In this document: positions 23,204-31,349 of the stretch, piece after piece | Layout: the number at the start of each line of letters is the position of its first letter | Position numbering within the stretch: position 1 is the stretch's first letter | Source of the DNA: Niastella sp. | Lineage (GTDB): Bacteria > Bacteroidota > Bacteroidia > Chitinophagales > Chitinophagaceae | Reading direction: 5' to 3' | Assembly (NCBI GenBank): GCA_016710595.1 | Contig: JADJVM010000008.1 | Span: forward strand, 992,001 to 1,056,000 | DNA: 64,000 nt | Notes under the pieces: generated by a model | What the model saw: only the letters and a program-made list of their open reading frames with translations | Told to the model about the DNA's origin: nothing | Database searches by the model: none | Position numbers and translations under genes: made by a program

Positions 23204-25939
23204 ATGTTGAAGACTACATTCAACCTTATGAAAAACCATTCCAAACTAATTTGCCCAGGCTTCAAATTAAATTTTTTACTGGTTGCCTTCCTAACCTTTG
23301 CCATTACCACGGGCTTTGCCCAAACCACTGATTTCGTAATAACGGTAAAGACTGATAACCCTGGAACATCTGGCCCTACAAAATTTACCATACCTGTTAA
23401 TGATGGTATTTATACCTATAACTATAATGTAAATTGGGGCGATAGTGAAACGAGTACAGCGCTTACAACTTCCTCCACACATACTTATGCCGCTGCGGGT
23501 ACTTATACCATCCGTATCAGTGGCACATTTCCTGCTATTTTTTTTAACAATGCGGGAGATTGTCAAAAATTATTAACTATCAGCCAATGGGGCTCAACTA
23601 TGGGCTGGCTAAGTTTTGAAAACTCCTTTTATGGATGCAGCAACTTAGATGTTACTTCTATGGGTTTTCCAATACTTCAAAATGTTGTTAGTATGAGAAA
23701 GATGTTTGACAGTTGTACTGCATTGAAAGGTACTACTGCTTTTAACACCTGGCATACCTATAAGATAAAAGATATGAGTTACATGTTTTCCCACGCCAGT
23801 AATTTCAACCAGGACATCAGTGCATGGAATACCATTTTGGTAACTGATATGAGTTACATGTTTTCGCAAGCCAAATTATTCAACAAAAACATAGGCTCGT
23901 GGAATACCGCTGCGGTAACTGATATGAGTCACATGTTTGATATGAGTGAAAGTTTCTCCAATGAAGCCCTTTTCAACCAAGACATAAGCTCGTGGAATAC
24001 GGGTGCAGTAACTGATATGAGTTTCATGTTTTACCGGGCTCTGAATTTCAACAAAAACATAGGTTCGTGGAATACAACCGCCGTAACTAATATGAATCAC
24101 ATGTTTTACATGGCTAGCGTTTTCAATCAAAATATAGGTTCGTGGAATACCGCCGCTGTAACTAATATGAGTTACATGTTTTCCCAGGCAAGTGCTTTCA
24201 ACAAAAACATAGGTTCGTGGAATACCGCTGCAGTAACAGATATGAGTTACATGTTTTCCCAGGCAACTGCTTTCAACCAAAATATAGGTTCGTGGAATAC
24301 CGCCGGCGTAACTAATATGAGTTACATGTTTTACAGAGCCAGTGCTTTCAATCAGAACATAGGTACGTGGAATACCGGTGCGGTAACTGATATGAGTTAC
24401 ATGTTTTACCTGGCCAGTGTTTTCAACCAGGATATAAGCTTGTGGAATACTGCTGCGGCAACTGATATGAGATACATGTTTTACAATGCCAGTGCTTTCA
24501 ATCAGAACATAGGTACGTGGAATACGGGTGCGGTAACTAATATGAGTTTCATGTTTTACATGGCCAGTGTTTTCAACCAGGCCATAGGTTCGTGGAATAC
24601 CGCTGCGGTAACTGATATGTCTTCCCTTTTTGGCAATGCCAGTGCTTTCAACCAGGACATAGGTTCGTGGAATACCGCTGCGGTAACTAATATGAATAGT
24701 ATGTTTTCCCAAGCCAGTGCTTTCAATCAGGACATAGGTTCGTGGAATACAGGTGCGGTAACTAACATGAGTGTTATGTTTAGCGGAGCCAGAGTTTTTA
24801 ACCAGGACATAGGTTCGTGGAATACCGCTGCGGTAACTAATATGAATAATATGTTTGCCGTAGCCAGTGCTTTCAACCAGGATATAGATTCGTGGAATAC
24901 CGCTGCGGTAACTAATATGGGTTATATGTTTTACCTGGCTATTGCTTTCAATCAGGGTATTGGTTCGTGGAATACCGCTGCGGTAACCAATATGAGTCTT
25001 ATGTTTTACATGGCTAGTGCTTTCAACCAGGACATAAGTGGATGGAATACTGCTGTAGTAACTAATATGAGTTTCATGTTTTTTCAGGCCAGGGCTTTCA
25101 ACCAGGACATAAGTGGGTGGAATACTGCTGCGGTAACTGATATGAGTTACATGTTTTACCAGGCCAGTGCTTTCAACCAATCCCTGCCTGTCTGGGATAT
25201 TAATGCAGCTACCAATATGGGTCATTTTTTAGACAATTGTGGTATGAGTATAGCAAATTACGATGCTACGCTCATAGGCTGGAATGCTTCCGGTCAAAAC
25301 CCTGTGGCCACAAGTTTTGGCGCTGCCAATTTAAAATATTGTAATGGTGCGGGTGCCCGGAGTAACCTGATAGCTACCGCCAATCTTACCCCAACAGGCG
25401 ATGGCGAGGCATCAGGCTGTGGCGCACTACCACTACATTTATTATCCTTCACTTGCACCAAACAAACCGGATACAACCAACTGCAATGGCAGACAGCCGG
25501 TGAAGTAAATACCAAATCCTTTGATATTGAAAAGAGCAGAGATGGGATAAACTTTACGGCGATTACATCAGTACCAGCAGCGGGTGTTGGCGCTCATGCT
25601 TATGGTTATGATGATGCTTCTTCGAATGGTACAGTTTACTATCGCCTTAAAATGATAGACATTGATGGAGCGTTTACCTACAGTCCTATTGTCAGTGTAA
25701 CCAACCAGCAAAAAGAAAAGGCCACTGTTTACCCTAACCCTGTAAAAAATAGGTTTACATTATCGGTGGATGCTTCATTGGTAAATACAAGGGCGTTATT
25801 GCTGGATGCAAATGGAATGGTGATTCAAATAATTCAAATCGATAACTTACAGCAGGCAGTAAATACAACTACCTTGTCCACTGGTATTTATTTATTGAAA
25901 CTGGCGAATGGTGATGCTATAAAGGTTTTGAAAGAATAA
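23204..25939 (+). CDS. BspA-family surface protein with 18 DUF285 repeats and T9SS sorting domain
   Basis: 911 residues. A signal peptide ends at TGFAQ. A PKD-like domain (about 40-110, NVNWGDSETS and HTYAAAGTYTIRISG) is followed by 18 repeats of 25 residues (about 201-656), each built on FNQDIGSWNTAAVTNMSYMF; the second repeat carries a six-residue insert. A linker, a beta-sandwich (LHLLSFTCTKQTGYNQLQWQ) and a C-terminal type A T9SS signal (VYPNPVKNRFTLS to VLKE) follow. The type IX system would export it and attach it to the cell surface, where such repeats mediate adhesion or protein binding. It is bracketed by the 140-bp direct repeats. Confidence 0.9.
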   Translation: MLKTTFNLMKNHSKLICPGFKLNFLLVAFLTFAITTGFAQTTDFVITVKTDNPGTSGPTKFTIPVNDGIYTYNYNVNWGDSETSTALTTSSTHTYAAAGTYTIRISGTFPAIFFNNAGDCQKLLTISQWGSTMGWLSFENSFYGCSNLDVTSMGFPILQNVVSMRKMFDSCTALKGTTAFNTWHTYKIKDMSYMFSHASNFNQDISAWNTILVTDMSYMFSQAKLFNKNIGSWNTAAVTDMSHMFDMSESFSNEALFNQDISSWNTGAVTDMSFMFYRALNFNKNIGSWNTTAVTNMNHMFYMASVFNQNIGSWNTAAVTNMSYMFSQASAFNKNIGSWNTAAVTDMSYMFSQATAFNQNIGSWNTAGVTNMSYMFYRASAFNQNIGTWNTGAVTDMSYMFYLASVFNQDISLWNTAAATDMRYMFYNASAFNQNIGTWNTGAVTNMSFMFYMASVFNQAIGSWNTAAVTDMSSLFGNASAFNQDIGSWNTAAVTNMNSMFSQASAFNQDIGSWNTGAVTNMSVMFSGARVFNQDIGSWNTAAVTNMNNMFAVASAFNQDIDSWNTAAVTNMGYMFYLAIAFNQGIGSWNTAAVTNMSLMFYMASAFNQDISGWNTAVVTNMSFMFFQARAFNQDISGWNTAAVTDMSYMFYQASAFNQSLPVWDINAATNMGHFLDNCGMSIANYDATLIGWNASGQNPVATSFGAANLKYCNGAGARSNLIATANLTPTGDGEASGCGALPLHLLSFTCTKQTGYNQLQWQTAGEVNTKSFDIEKSRDGINFTAITSVPAAGVGAHAYGYDDASSNGTVYYRLKMIDIDGAFTYSPIVSVTNQQKEKATVYPNPVKNRFTLSVDASLVNTRALLLDANGMVIQIIQIDNLQQAVNTTTLSTGIYLLKLANGDAIKVLKE
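23804..25171 (+). repeat. Tandem 75-bp coding repeats (18 units)
   Basis: 1368 bases coding 17 units of 25 residues and one of 31. Many units are near identical at DNA level (GGTTCGTGGAATACCGC recurs), which points to recent amplification or gene conversion and makes copy number prone to change. Confidence 0.9.
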
Positions 25940-25962
25940 CAGCCGGATAGATTATTTGATAT

Positions 25963-26004
25963 AAAAAGCCGCCCGCACATTTTTTATTTGAGTGCGGCTT
26001 TTTC
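25963..26004 (+). terminator. Terminator after the BspA-like gene
   Basis: Stem AAAAAGCCGC..GCAC against GTGCGGCTTTTT with an imperfect left arm and a T-rich loop. Confidence 0.65.
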
Positions 26005-26065
26005 TTTAGACGCAGATTGGTGTTCCAGTAAAAAACGGGACAGGTGCACCTATCCCAACTGTTAC

Positions 26066-26098
26066 AGGGTTGCCAACCTTTGAAAGGTTGGCAACCCT
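26066..26098. repeat. 33-bp perfect palindrome (REP-like)
   Basis: AGGGTTGCCAACCTTT, one G, then the exact reverse complement. It is longer than needed for a terminator and has no T tract. It resembles the extragenic palindromes associated with RAYT transposases in this phylum. Confidence 0.6.
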
Positions 26099-26109
26099 AG
26101 ACCCTAGAT

Positions 26110-26249
26110 AAGAAAGATTTCATAAACGACGAGAGATTTTCACTCTGTTTATGGTTAAAATTCATTTACCCGGATAATTTTTACCGGGCAAGCATGTGCC
26201 ACTCTTTTTGCTTCTGCTATCATTGAATGAACAATTGGCAAAACAAAAA
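26110..26249 (+). repeat. 140-bp perfect direct repeat, right copy
   Basis: Identical to 22607-22746. Here it covers the last 95 bases of the ferredoxin gene and 45 bases downstream. Confidence 0.9.
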
Positions 26250-26382
26250 CATCCTTTTTCAAAACAGCTTTTAATAAAGTAGCTTTCCCGTCTTTTTTTG
26301 ACATACGCCAAATCTCAGGCATCATTTCGTAACAGATTCCACAGCCAATACATTTATTTCTATATTGAACAATATTAGCCAT
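26155..26382 (-). CDS. [4Fe-4S] ferredoxin
   Basis: 75 residues. CIGCGIC gives Cys11-x2-Cys14-x2-Cys17 and CPVKIIRV near the end supplies the fourth Cys followed by Pro; together they bind one [4Fe-4S] cluster. The second half of the usual two-cluster fold has lost its cysteines. The start codon overlaps the original stop of the upstream U32 gene (ATGGCTAA), so the two are translationally coupled and probably act together. In E. coli, the ferredoxin YfhL supports the U32 tRNA hydroxylase TrhP, a tempting parallel. Confidence 0.85.
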   Translation of the reverse strand: MANIVQYRNKCIGCGICYEMMPEIWRMSKKDGKATLLKAVLKKDVFVLPIVHSMIAEAKRVAHACPVKIIRVNEF

Positions 26383-26490
26383 TATTTTCTTCTACCATTT
26401 TATACAACTTATCTCTTGAAGTTATTTTCTTATCCAAAGGAAAAGTAACCAGGTCGCCCCTTACAGCTTTTTCTGCAGCGATCCCATTTA

Positions 26491-27618
26491 CTACCAGTAT
26501 ATCAATTTTTCTTTTACTATTCCATAATCAGGGCTTGTTACCAATAACGTATCACCCACTGCAATACTGCCGGATTCCAGGATAAATTCACCAACTTTTA
26601 TTTTAGAAAAATAATTACTTCCTTTCCCTACATACACTTTCTTTTCTGTAGCAGCCGATCCGGGATTTATCGTCCATTCCCCTAATTGCTTTCCCAAATA
26701 ATATCCTTCCCAAAAACCCCGGTTATATACTTTGTTCAGTTCTATTTTCCAGGCTTCAGATTTTTCCTGTGTGTACGTCCCCGCCTGTATTTCCTCAATC
26801 GCCTGGCAATAGGATTTGGTAACCGTATAAACATATTCAGGCCCTTTGCCCCTTCCTTCAATTTTTAAAATTGTAGCCCCGCTTTCAATTACCTGGTCTA
26901 AAATATTGATGGTACAGAGATCCTTTGGCGACATAATGTATTCGTTGTCTATCATTAATTCTTCACCGGTTTCCATATCTCTTACCTTGTAGGCGTGGCG
27001 GCAATTCTGAGCACAGGCTCCACGATTTGCAGAGGAATTTTGAGAATGCAGGCTCAAATAACATTTACCGGAAATAGCCATACACAAAGCGCCATGAATA
27101 AACACTTCTATTCTCATTAGTTCTCCTGAAATTCCCTTAATTTTTTTTCTTGCAATCTCATCTGTAATTTGTTTTACCTGTTTTAAAGTAAGCTCACGGG
27201 CAAGCACAACCGCATCAGAAAAATTAGCAAAGAATTTTACGGATTCAATATTACTTACGTTTGCCTGTGTAGAAACATGAACCGGAATTTTTAGTTGCTT
27301 GCAAAATTCCATTACTGCAAAATCCGCAGCGATGACTGCATCAATCTCCTGATTTTTTACTTCTTTTAAAATGGTCTTTAGCAATTGCATGTCATGCTCA
27401 TACATTACTGTATTCAGCGTGATATAAGCCTTTATATTATTTTGAGAACATATCGCTTTGATCCTGCTAATATCATCCAACGAAAATGAGTTGATGGATT
27501 TAGCTCTCATATTGAGCTGCTCTACACCAAAATAAATCGCATCTGCCCCACCCTGGATAGCCGCATGTAAATTTTCAAAAGAACCTACCGGTGATAACAG
27601 CTCAATTTTCTGTTTCAT
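26491..27618 (-). CDS. Peptidase U32 family protein, TrhP-like; 3' end frameshifted
   Basis: 375 residues from the ATG at 27618; a TTG four codons earlier is less likely. The U32 barrel (ELLSPVGSFENLHAAIQGGADAIYFG) is followed by the Fe-S signature HGALCMAISGKC...GACAQNC (Cys179, 186, 202, 206). This motif is that of TrhP/YegQ-type proteins, which hydroxylate uridine 34 of tRNAs with prephenate; true protease activity is doubtful. The frame ends early at LIYW. In a shifted frame the normal C-terminus (IDILVVNGIAAEKAVRGDLV...DKLYKMVEENNG) continues to 26375, with its stop in the ferredoxin start codon. Start overlaps the DGC gene by 17 bases. Confidence 0.85.
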   Translation of the reverse strand: MKQKIELLSPVGSFENLHAAIQGGADAIYFGVEQLNMRAKSINSFSLDDISRIKAICSQNNIKAYITLNTVMYEHDMQLLKTILKEVKNQEIDAVIAADFAVMEFCKQLKIPVHVSTQANVSNIESVKFFANFSDAVVLARELTLKQVKQITDEIARKKIKGISGELMRIEVFIHGALCMAISGKCYLSLHSQNSSANRGACAQNCRHAYKVRDMETGEELMIDNEYIMSPKDLCTINILDQVIESGATILKIEGRGKGPEYVYTVTKSYCQAIEEIQAGTYTQEKSEAWKIELNKVYNRGFWEGYYLGKQLGEWTINPGSAATEKKVYVGKGSNYFSKIKVGEFILESGSIAVGDTLLVTSPDYGIVKEKLIYW

Positions 27619-28000
27619 ATTTTTCGGCAATATTCATTAAAGAAGATATATTATTTTCTTCACTTTTCACTGCAATCATTTGCAGAAGTTCATCTGCCTG
27701 CTCCTGGTCAAAGTCAACATGATTTTGTTTTTTAACACCGTAAGCAGTGAGTTCAAAATGCAAATCAGGCTCTATAGAATGATGACTTAAACAGGCTTTT
27801 GAGCAAGCAAGCGGGCATCCATCAATTACAATAATTTCTCTTCCGGCTTTCGCAGTATTTACTAATTTTTTCACATTGCCTCCTACCCCTGCGATACACG
27901 ACATGTCAGCAATTCCTTTTCTATCAATTTGAATCGCAATATAATTGGCCATTTGTGCAGCGCTGGAACATCCGGAACATGAATAAATAAGTGGTTTCAT
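27602..28000 (-). CDS. DGC-domain putative zinc-binding protein
   Basis: 132 residues. An N-terminal YSCSGCSSAAQMANYIA and the central VIDGCPLACSKACL hold eight cysteines in two clusters, the DGC pattern after which the family is named. The domain is predicted to bind zinc or another metal; no reaction has been established. It overlaps the U32 gene by 17 bases and lies 86 bases after the nitronate-monooxygenase-like gene, so the four genes read as one operon. Confidence 0.8.
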   Translation of the reverse strand: MKPLIYSCSGCSSAAQMANYIAIQIDRKGIADMSCIAGVGGNVKKLVNTAKAGREIIVIDGCPLACSKACLSHHSIEPDLHFELTAYGVKKQNHVDFDQEQADELLQMIAVKSEENNISSLMNIAEKYETEN

Positions 28001-28086
28001 ATTTAATCTTTATCTTTTTTTTCAGATACATTCTGTTGTCCTGGTATGAACAATACCCAGCGTATTCAATGCTCCTTCAGCTTTGT

Positions 28087-29841
28087 TTAAATGATCATTG
28101 AAATCTTCGATACCCTGTTTTGTAAACCCGTTTGAAGGTCGAACAAGTTCCTGTAATATTTAATTCCAGACATCAATTGATTATAAAAACTCAAAAAGTA
28201 TTTTTCCTTTTTTGCATCCATACTATCTGTTTCTTCCAATATCTGATCTTTTAAATAATTGATATAAATAAACAGTTCATTAATGAAAACATGCGGCCTC
28301 CCTGCATCTGTTATAATATTGTTCCTTCCATATATATGATTCGTCATTTCCTGAAGTGAAACTGTTTTTGAAAAAAAAGCAATATTTGGCCCCGGGCAAA
28401 TCGTAACGGCAGGAAGATTTTTTAGAAATGTTTGGTCATATTTTATGGCTGCTGCATTACTGAGGCCAATACATAAACACTCTTTATCCAACACTATTTT
28501 TACTTCCCGCTGATATTTTTCTGCAGGTAAATTCAACGATTGCAATTGATTAATTTTTAGCTTCTGATATTTTGCTGAAGCCGTACAAATAGGTTCTTCA
28601 GTGAATTCAGTATTATTCACCAAATGCTTATCTGTACAGGGGCTGCCCGGTTTTTCCCGATCAATTCTTTGGTTCTTTTCAATATCGGAACTGGTTCCTT
28701 TTAAATAATGAAACGGCACACCCAACGGTGAATTCTTACTTAATAATAAATCTGTCTTTTTTGCTTTTTGCAACAATTGTAATGTGGCATCATCTACCGT
28801 TGTAGCTTCGGGAACAAGTAAAAAAGGGGTACCCCAGCCAGTACTATCAATTCCATAATAATGATGCAATAGCGTACATTCATCATAGGTTCCTATTCCT
28901 CCTTGTGCGGATATTTTTATTGGGTGTGGTTGGTTAAATGTAGGAAAAGATTTTGCTTCCAAAGCTTTAGTGTAAATTTCAAAGAGAATGGAGCGTAGTT
29001 CATTTCGTTTTGTTTTAAATTCTTCCAGTATCGGTCCCATCAAAAAGCCATCCGTAGCAAATGCATGGCCACCACAGTTCAAGCCCGACTCAATCCTGAA
29101 TTCACTTACCCATATTCCTTTCTTAGCCAGGTATTTTCCCTGAATTAATGCTGAACGATAATCACTTACTTTAATGATGATTCTTTTTTCAAACTGCCCC
29201 ACTCCTTTCGCATCAAACTCCCTAAACTTTTCAAGATAATTATATAAATTCGGATTTATCCCGGCAGAGAAAATAATTGAAGAATTTTTAAGATCACTTT
29301 TTGCATATCCCTTTAAAGCGGCTAATGCATCTGATCCATTTTCTATTAAAACACCATCTTTGGTATAATTGTTTTTATCCAGCTTGGTCATAATGTTTAC
29401 ATCAATACTTCCCGCTGTAATTTCATTTCGAAGTACTTTTTTAAGCTCATCTTTTTCAGTAAGGTCTATCGCCCCTGTCATCTGCTTATATATTTGTTTA
29501 AGATTGCTTTCTTCGGGCAACATTTCAAAATATTTTACAATCTCTGATCCTGCTTCAAATACAGAAACTTTTATTTTCTCAACCTTTTCTGTAACGATCC
29601 TGCTCACCAGGTTTAAATAATCAGTAATTCTTTTTTCCCTGTAATTATCATCCCTTGTTGTAATCGGGAAATAAGGCTCATTGAAATAGTTATAATAATG
29701 TTTACGCATCATTTCTGTGAGCCTGTCTTCCATAATTGAAATGACGGACGAAATTCCATACTGTGCCACTTTTACCGGGGAATCAATAGTAAAAGCCAAT
29801 CCCATAACAGGAATGTGAAATTTGTGCTGAGCTGGATACAT
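28087..29841 (-). CDS. Nitronate monooxygenase-like TIM-barrel protein; 3' end frameshifted
   Basis: 584 residues. Sequence features recall FMN-dependent nitronate monooxygenase/2-nitropropane dioxygenase barrels: GISSVISIMEDRL near 30, ESGLNCGGHAF near 250, ISAQGGIGTYDE near 310 and GWGTPFLLVPEATTVDD near 335. It is about 200 residues longer than a typical NMO, with extra N- and C-terminal helices. Near the 3' end a one-base shift separates KYYR from a longer tail (ELVRPSNGFTKQGIEDFNDHL...TRTTECI) that would end at 28022. Likely a flavoprotein of the cluster with DGC, U32 and ferredoxin; substrate unknown. Confidence 0.6.
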   Translation of the reverse strand: MYPAQHKFHIPVMGLAFTIDSPVKVAQYGISSVISIMEDRLTEMMRKHYYNYFNEPYFPITTRDDNYREKRITDYLNLVSRIVTEKVEKIKVSVFEAGSEIVKYFEMLPEESNLKQIYKQMTGAIDLTEKDELKKVLRNEITAGSIDVNIMTKLDKNNYTKDGVLIENGSDALAALKGYAKSDLKNSSIIFSAGINPNLYNYLEKFREFDAKGVGQFEKRIIIKVSDYRSALIQGKYLAKKGIWVSEFRIESGLNCGGHAFATDGFLMGPILEEFKTKRNELRSILFEIYTKALEAKSFPTFNQPHPIKISAQGGIGTYDECTLLHHYYGIDSTGWGTPFLLVPEATTVDDATLQLLQKAKKTDLLLSKNSPLGVPFHYLKGTSSDIEKNQRIDREKPGSPCTDKHLVNNTEFTEEPICTASAKYQKLKINQLQSLNLPAEKYQREVKIVLDKECLCIGLSNAAAIKYDQTFLKNLPAVTICPGPNIAFFSKTVSLQEMTNHIYGRNNIITDAGRPHVFINELFIYINYLKDQILEETDSMDAKKEKYFLSFYNQLMSGIKYYRNLFDLQTGLQNRVSKISMII

Positions 29842-29917
29842 AATTAATAAAATAGTGCGTAATGCTTTTTGATAATAATTTAAAAAAGGTTTTGTTGATA
29901 CGGGTTGAAGTTAAAAT

Positions 29918-30363
29918 TCAGGCAAATTGAATATTATCCTTTTCTTCTCTTTGCCATGAGTGCTTTTTAAAAATGCCGGGAACATTATCTGTCATCTTTA
30001 ACTGGTTTAATTGTATGCTGCACACAACTCCAGGGATGGCAATGGCCATTGGAAACCTGGAATGGTAATTTTGGAAGCATCCTTACATAATGGATTACTT
30101 TCAGATAAAACCACACCAGTGAATTGAATTCCTTTCACCGCCAGTTTATTCAGTTTATCAGGTAATATGGTTCCCGACACTTTTGGGTTTTGCAACAGGA
30201 TTTTAAAATGATACGTAGCAGGATTTGATTTATAATACAATAAATTTTCTTTACTGTTGAACGCAAAAAAACAGCTAAAAGAATAAGGCTCATTTAATTC
30301 ATTTACACAACTTAAGGATGTGGCTGTTTGCTTTCTTAGAAAGCTAAGAATTTTGTCATTCAT
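29918..30363 (-). pseudogene. Pyridoxamine 5'-phosphate oxidase-like FMN-binding protein, frameshifted
   Basis: The first frame (30363 down to 30007, 118 residues) starts MNDKILSFLRKQTATSLSC and shows the FMN-binding split barrel (PYSFSCFFAFNSKENLLYYKS, KVSGTILPDKLNKLAVKGIQFTGVV). It then runs into an unrelated tail. In a shifted frame the expected family sequence resumes at once as NYHSRFPMAIAIPGVV and goes on to LNQLKMTDNVPGIF, ending at 29918. One A is missing in the run at about 30069-30072. The protein may lack about 50 C-terminal residues or the base may be a sequencing error. Confidence 0.7.
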
Positions 30364-30748
30364 ACTGGTTTCAGCATATCTAATAAAAAATATTTTTGGC
30401 AAAATTAATAAATAAAGACAACTTAGTCCTTATTTATTCGGATTTTATGATCTCACTCAGCCCTTATTCCTTAATTAACAACCCGCTATAAGATATAATG
30501 AAGATAATTTTATCCTTTATTTATAAATTTTATCTACTTTAGATTGTGGTTCCAGTGCAACTCCAATTGAAAAGGCAGAAAACGAACACTTAAGTTCATT
30601 GGAAATTTTTACTGAATTGTATATCAAAAAGAATCAAGATATTGCCGGGTTGGTTAAGAACAATTTTCAATCGAACAGTTGATATCACTTAATTCGGCTC
30701 CCACCCTATACAAACTGAAGAAATAAAACTATAAATAAACCAAAAGTA
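30364..30748. other. Intergenic region with a possible broken small lipoprotein gene
   Basis: On the plus strand 30498-30682 encodes MKIILSFIYKFYLL and, after one frameshift, LDCGSSATPIEKAENEHLSS and a further helix to NNFQSNS. That would be a lipoprotein of about 60 residues with a Cys after LD. The promoter of the haem-copper oxidase operon should also lie here; no clear FNR-type TTGAT-N4-ATCAA site was seen. Confidence 0.3.
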
Positions 30749-31330
30749 ATGGGTCAAATTACTGCATTGCTGGCGTTGCAAAATTTGGCGGGCTTAATAT
30801 CATTGGCTGGCGCCCTGGCTGTTGTTTTAGTAATCATATTTTTGATTGCTACGTCATCTAAGAGTGCCGGGAAGCCTTGTAAAAAGCATACAATACTAAA
30901 GATTAAGCCAATCTATTTTTGGGGAATCATTTTTGTTTTAGCTGTTGTCATATTTTTATCCATACGGTACTTATCTTATCCACGATTGCAAGACAAGGCA
31001 GATGAAGTAGTTACCGTGGTGGGGATTCAATGGGACTGGCAGATGGCAAATGGAATAAGTGATAAATCGGCGCATGAATTTGTAGGAAAGAATGAAATTT
31101 TATTACCGGTTAATAAAAAAATAAAATTCATAATAACGTCTGATGATGTGACGCACAGCTTTAGCATCTATAATAATAAAGGAGTTTTATTAACACAAAC
31201 CCAGGCAATACCTCAATATAGAAATGAATTATTTTATATTTTTAGTCAAAAGGGGGATTATACTATTCTTTGCCTGGAATATTGCGGCCTTGTACATCCA
31301 TTTATGTCTGGGATCATTCATGTAGAGTAA
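30749..31330 (+). CDS. Haem-copper oxidase/NO reductase subunit II with CuA site
   Basis: 193 residues with two N-terminal membrane helices (about 10-34 and 55-72) and a periplasmic cupredoxin domain. The CuA site is intact: His136 in THSFSIY and Cys175-x3-Cys179-x3-His183-x2-Met186 in CLEYCGLVHPFM. The GIQWDWQMANG segment is the usual electron-entry strand. It accepts electrons from a cytochrome c or similar donor and passes them to subunit I, encoded 19 bases later. The short two-helix form fits B-type enzymes. Confidence 0.88.
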   Translation: MGQITALLALQNLAGLISLAGALAVVLVIIFLIATSSKSAGKPCKKHTILKIKPIYFWGIIFVLAVVIFLSIRYLSYPRLQDKADEVVTVVGIQWDWQMANGISDKSAHEFVGKNEILLPVNKKIKFIITSDDVTHSFSIYNNKGVLLTQTQAIPQYRNELFYIFSQKGDYTILCLEYCGLVHPFMSGIIHVE

Positions 31331-31349
31331 AAATTTAATAAAAGCATTT

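Noticed and set aside
23804..25171. CRISPR-like array
   Set aside because: The repeats are 75 bp, contiguous, without spacers, and in frame with a surface-protein domain.
23876..25225. 449-residue open frame on the minus strand, itself repetitive (THISYRSGIPRTYVLVEST)
   Set aside because: It is antisense to the BspA-like repeats. A 75-bp unit without stops in one antisense phase gives a long open frame automatically; no signal, start context or family supports it.
22605..26250. Insertion sequence flanked by 140-bp terminal repeats
   Set aside because: No transposase or integrase lies between the repeats, and the right copy is part of a functional gene; kept as a duplication instead.
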